In this document: piece after piece, positions 5,461-7,766 of the stretch
Numbering within the stretch: the stretch's first letter is position 1
Layout of the letters: every line of letters begins with the position of its first letter
Assembly: GCA_031278835.1 (NCBI GenBank)
Contig: JAITJP010000407.1
Coordinates: 1-7,766, forward strand
Origin: Deltaproteobacteria bacterium
Lineage (GTDB): Bacteria; Desulfobacterota; Desulfarculia; Adiutricales; Adiutricaceae
DNA: 7,766 bases
Direction: 5' to 3'
Notes under the pieces: generated by a model
Databases searched by the model: none
The model's input: only the letters and a program-made list of their open reading frames with translations
What the model was told of the DNA's origin: nothing
Made by a program: the position numbers and the translations under genes

Positions 5461-5568
5461 TTTACCCTTGGCCAGTTCAAATCAAGGCAGTTTTTTTTTC
5501 TGGCTAAAAACTCTGATTGATTGGGAAGGTTTTTTAGTTTTGGCTTGGTTAATCGTAAGGAGAAAAGC

Positions 5569-6957
5569 ATGTCAAATATCGTAACCCGCATGGGCGATGG
5601 CTCCATGCTTGAGATGTCCGAAAAGGAACTTCGGGAAGACATCGAGGCCGGCATAGAAGAAGCCGTGGACAAAGGCGGGGTGCCCCCTTTGAACCAAGAC
5701 GAAATCGAGTACCTGGTTGAGTTATTTAAGCGTAAGGAACGAATCGTCGGGGTTGAGATGGGCAACGAAGTAATTCTCACCTATGACGCGGCCACCTTAA
5801 AAATCAAAAGGCATTCGCTTTTCGAAGACCGGGTTAACTCTTTGGCCATCTATGAGCGGCTTTTGGGAGCGGACACCACCGAGCTTTGTCACGTTGACTA
5901 TAGCTACAAAATGCTTAAGCCCATAGTCAGCTACGAGGCCGGGACCTTGGAGCAGGCCCTAAGCGTTACCCACGCCCCCATGTTCTACGGGGCCATGCCC
6001 AATTTGGGCCTTTATACCCAGCCGGACGGGCCTTTCCCCAATCCCATGGAATTACTGCCCCAGGGCAAGATCAAAGAAGGCCGGGCCGCCTATGACGAAA
6101 TGGTGGCCTCGGCCGTGGAAGACATAGTTTTCATAGCCGAAAGCATGTGGGAGGCCGGGGCCGATGGCATTAACCTCGACACGGTGGGGGCCAGCGGGGA
6201 TCCTGACTTTAAGGCCTCGCTTTTGGCCGTGGAAAAACTGACGGCCAAGTATCCGGACATGGCCATTGAAATGGGCATGGCCGGAGAGTTTGTCTTGGGC
6301 ATGCACGGCGAGATGTATCACGAGGGCCAGAGATTGGCCGGTTTATATCCCACCGAACAGTTAAAACTGGCCGAAAAAGCCGGCGTGGCCGTGTTTGGCC
6401 CGGTGGTCAACACCAACAATACCGAAAGCACCCCTTGGAACCTGGCCAGGACCATCGCCTTAATCAAACCCTGTTCCGAGGCGGCCACCATTCCCGTCCA
6501 CGCCAACATGGGCATGGGGGTTGGGGCGGTTCCGGTCACCGATTACCCGCCCGTGGACATAGTCAGCCGGGTCTCCAAGGCCATGGTGGAGCTGTGTCGC
6601 CTGGACGGCTTATAGGTTGGCGTCGGCGATCCCATGGGGATGGCCGTGGCCCACGCCCAAGCTTCTGGGATGGGAGGAATGCGAACCGCCGGAGATCTGG
6701 TGGCTAGGCTCCAACTGTCAAAGAAGATGAGAATTGGGCAGGCCAAAAAATACGTGGCCGATAAGCTGGGAGTCAGCGTGGTGGAACTCTCCGATCCCAT
6801 CATCATGTCGGAAGTCCGGGCGGACAATGGATTTGGCATAATGATGCCCCTGGGCAAGGTGCCCAAAGGCTTGGAATGCAAATTTAACATCGCCAGGAAA
6901 CTGGATCTGGACATTAACTGTCTTAACCGTTTCAAAGCCAGAGCCGGTTTGGCCTGA
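5569..6957 (+). CDS. mtbB: Dimethylamine:corrinoid methyltransferase MtbB with in-frame pyrrolysine codon
   Basis: This cytoplasmic enzyme moves a methyl group from dimethylamine to the cobalt of corrinoid protein MtbC, releasing monomethylamine. The frame has 462 residues including pyrrolysine at 349 (TAG 6613-6615) and ends with TGA. Methanosarcina MtbB is 467 residues with Pyl at about 356. Family landmarks include NIVTRMGDGSM (3-13), GADTTELCHVDYSYK (about 100-114), FYGAMPNLGLYTQPDGPFPNP (about 138-158), GADGINLDT, EMGMAGEFVLGMHG, VFGPVVNTNN and MGMGVGAVP. Next come DGL, the amber codon and VGVGDPMGMAVAHAQASGM, then RTAGDLVARLQLSKKMRIGQAK. Conservation continues in the same frame on both sides of the TAG, so it is decoded, not a stop. 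The start ATG at 5569 follows AAGGAG (5557-5562) at six bases. The gene lies 51 bases before mtbC behind one sigma-54-type promoter, so the two are probably cotranscribed. An automatic annotation would split it into a 348-residue protein and a 107-residue fragment. Confidence 0.97.
6613..6615 (+). other. In-frame amber codon decoded as pyrrolysine
   Basis: TAG at codon 349 of mtbB lies between Leu348 and Val350. The downstream frame runs 113 further codons to TGA and matches the C-terminal part of MtbB. The ATG at 6634 has no ribosome binding site ahead of it, so a separate downstream gene is unlikely. In this family Pyl lies at the bottom of the barrel and activates the methylamine (established for MtmB, MtbB and MttB). 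Confidence 0.95.
6625..6645 (+). other. Small stem-loop just downstream of the pyrrolysine codon
   Basis: ATCCC (6629-6633) pairs with GGGAT (6637-6641) around an ATG loop. After one G-G mismatch, GGC (6625-6627) pairs with GCC (6643-6645). It begins 9 bases after the TAG. It resembles in position the disputed PYLIS element of archaeal mtmB, but the pairing may just follow from the conserved GDPMGM codons. Confidence 0.3.
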
Positions 6958-7008
6958 GCGAACCTGACTATTTAGCCACGCGATAATTTTTTTTAGAGAG
7001 ATTTAGTT

Positions 7009-7656
7009 ATGAGCGCTATTTTCGAACTGGCCGCCAAATCCGTACTCGAGCAAGACGCGGATTTGGCCCTGGAACAAGTCAAAAAGCATCTTGATTCGGG
7101 CGAAAACCCGATGCTCCTGATGGAGCAGGGCTTTATACCGGGGATAAACAAAGTGGGCGAGTTGTTTTCGGCCGGCAAGCTATTTTTGCCCGAACTGATG
7201 ATGGCCGCCGACGTCATGAGTCAGGCCTCGGAACAACTCATGGCCGCCCTGCCCCCGGGCAGTAAGTCCGAAAACTCCGACATCATCATTACCGCCGCCA
7301 CGGTCAAGGGTGACATCCACGACATCGGTAAGGGCATTGGCATAGCCATGTTTCGGGCCAACGGCTTTACCGTTTACGACATGGGCCGGGATCGGGCCAA
7401 CGAAGACATCATCGATGACGCGGTGAAGCACAATTCAAACTTCATCGCTACCAGCGCCCTATTGACCACCACCTTGGGTGAGCAAAAACAGCTTGAGGAA
7501 ATGCTTAAAAAAGCCGGGCTCAAGGGCAAGATAAAAACCATGGTGGCCGGGGCCCCGGTCACCCCCAGGTGGGCCAGCCGCATAGGCGCGGACATTTACG
7601 CCGAAAACGCTCACGAGGGCGTCGTGGGCATTAAAAAGGCCATGGCCGCCGCCTAA
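7009..7656 (+). CDS. mtbC: Dimethylamine corrinoid protein MtbC
   Basis: This 215-residue cytoplasmic B12-binding protein accepts the methyl group from MtbB on its cobalt and delivers it to a downstream methyltransferase. The N-terminal helical cap (about 1-90) contains GELFSAGKLFLPELMMAADVM (50-70), typical of MtbC/MttC/MetH cap domains. The Rossmann-like cobalamin domain (about 91-215) starts with TVKGDIHDIGK: D102, H104 and G107 form the DxHxxG motif, with H104 the lower cobalt ligand. SALLTT (149-154), GAPVT (181-185) and IGADIYAENA (192-201) complete the cobalamin pocket. Length is normal (family about 210-220). It is called MtbC rather than MttC or MtmC chiefly because it follows mtbB. 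It starts 51 bases after mtbB with only a modest ribosome binding site (AGAGAG), and no promoter is evident in the gap. It is followed by a GC-rich hairpin. Confidence 0.93.
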   Translation: MSAIFELAAKSVLEQDADLALEQVKKHLDSGENPMLLMEQGFIPGINKVGELFSAGKLFLPELMMAADVMSQASEQLMAALPPGSKSENSDIIITAATVKGDIHDIGKGIGIAMFRANGFTVYDMGRDRANEDIIDDAVKHNSNFIATSALLTTTLGEQKQLEEMLKKAGLKGKIKTMVAGAPVTPRWASRIGADIYAENAHEGVVGIKKAMAAA

Positions 7657-7674
7657 AAAAAAAGAAAAAAATCG

Positions 7675-7724
7675 ACCGGCCCGGCTTGGCTCTAATCCAA
7701 CCCAGGGCCGGTTTAAGGCCAAGC
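7675..7724 (+). terminator. GC-rich hairpin downstream of mtbC (likely transcript end)
   Basis: ACCGGCCC (7675-7682) pairs exactly with GGGCCGGT (7705-7712), with TTGG/CCAA nested inside. Only three T follow, so it is a weak intrinsic terminator. GCTTGGC (7684-7690) can instead pair with GCCAAGC (7718-7724), an alternative fold that excludes the first stem. Confidence 0.5.
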
Positions 7725-7766
7725 AAAGTCACTTGGGTTATAATCGATAAAACAAAAAAAACAAAA

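Larger units (their letters stand above)
4351..5568. other. 1.2-kb gene-free divergent intergenic region
   Basis: No coding region is supported here on either strand. In order it contains the leader of the TIM-barrel gene with a large inverted repeat and AAAAGCC motifs (4426-4542), a GC-rich block full of GGCC hairpins (4620-4960), scattered TTGAWTCAA motifs (5050-5384), a 16-bp perfect palindrome (5215-5230), a plus-strand terminator-like hairpin (5369-5397), and the sigma-54 promoter and leader of mtbB (5445-5568). I searched it by eye for a pyrrolysine tRNA (CUA anticodon) and found none. Confidence 0.75.

Noticed and set aside
5406..5780. 124-codon minus-strand open frame over the mtbB start
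   Set aside because: It is Ser/Thr-rich and overlaps the start of mtbB antisense. It has no family resemblance or ribosome binding site and would cover the mtbB promoter.
6634..6957. Separate 107-residue gene starting at the ATG at 6634
   Set aside because: It is the same frame as mtbB, has no ribosome binding site, and is the conserved C-terminal part of MtbB after the pyrrolysine codon.
7739..7744. TATAAT as a promoter for a gene beyond the window
   Set aside because: There is no matching -35 element at 16-18 bases, and A/T-rich sequence makes a chance hexamer likely.

Overview
This window looks like a methylamine-catabolism locus from a bacterium that uses pyrrolysine (Pyl, O). The key evidence is at 5569-6957. 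It is one reading frame for a dimethylamine:corrinoid methyltransferase (MtbB), interrupted only by an amber TAG at codon 349. That TAG sits inside the conserved Asp-Gly-Leu-O-Val-Gly-Val-Gly-Asp-Pro context of the family. The full-length genes whose ends can be seen stop with TAA, TAA, TAA and TGA, so none of them uses TAG as a terminator. The Shine-Dalgarno sequences, the sigma-54-type and sigma-70-type promoters and the BCCT transporter point to Bacteria rather than a methanogen. A Pyl-using member of the Desulfobacterota (Deltaproteobacteria) is my best guess, but only as inference. Coding density is about 69 percent, and the gaps are long, AT-rich and full of small hairpins.

Layout. On the minus strand, reading leftward from 4350, there are three genes. 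The first is a metal-dependent TIM-barrel protein of the sugar-phosphate isomerase/epimerase type (3439-4350). The second is a BCCT-family transporter for a quaternary amine or similar solute (1184-2749). The third is the N-terminal 275 residues of an MttB/MtgB-family methyltransferase that runs off the left edge (1-825). On the plus strand, diverging across a 1.2 kb gap, lie mtbB (5569-6957) and mtbC, the dimethylamine corrinoid protein (7009-7656).

How the genes fit together (known families plus inference). The BCCT protein would import a methylated amine such as betaine, choline or carnitine. The MttB-family enzyme would take a methyl group from a trimethylated or quaternary amine. MtbB would take a methyl group from dimethylamine and pass it to the cobalt of MtbC. 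The next acceptor methyltransferase, the corrinoid activase (RamA type) and the pyl genes (including the Pyl tRNA) are not in this window. The TIM-barrel protein has no established place in this pathway.

Regulation and non-coding sequence. A good -24/-12 (sigma-54) promoter lies about 110 bases before mtbB. Upstream of it the odd palindrome TTGAWTCAA recurs five times and could be an enhancer site. A sigma-70-like promoter with a 10-bp inverted repeat in the leader precedes the MttB-like gene. Downstream of the TIM-barrel gene its last 26 codons are repeated twice more in decayed form, with a period of about 197 bp. Each copy has a small GGCC-GAAA-GGCC-type hairpin at its end. The gap at 4351-5568 holds further inverted repeats and orphan terminator-like hairpins but no gene I recognise.
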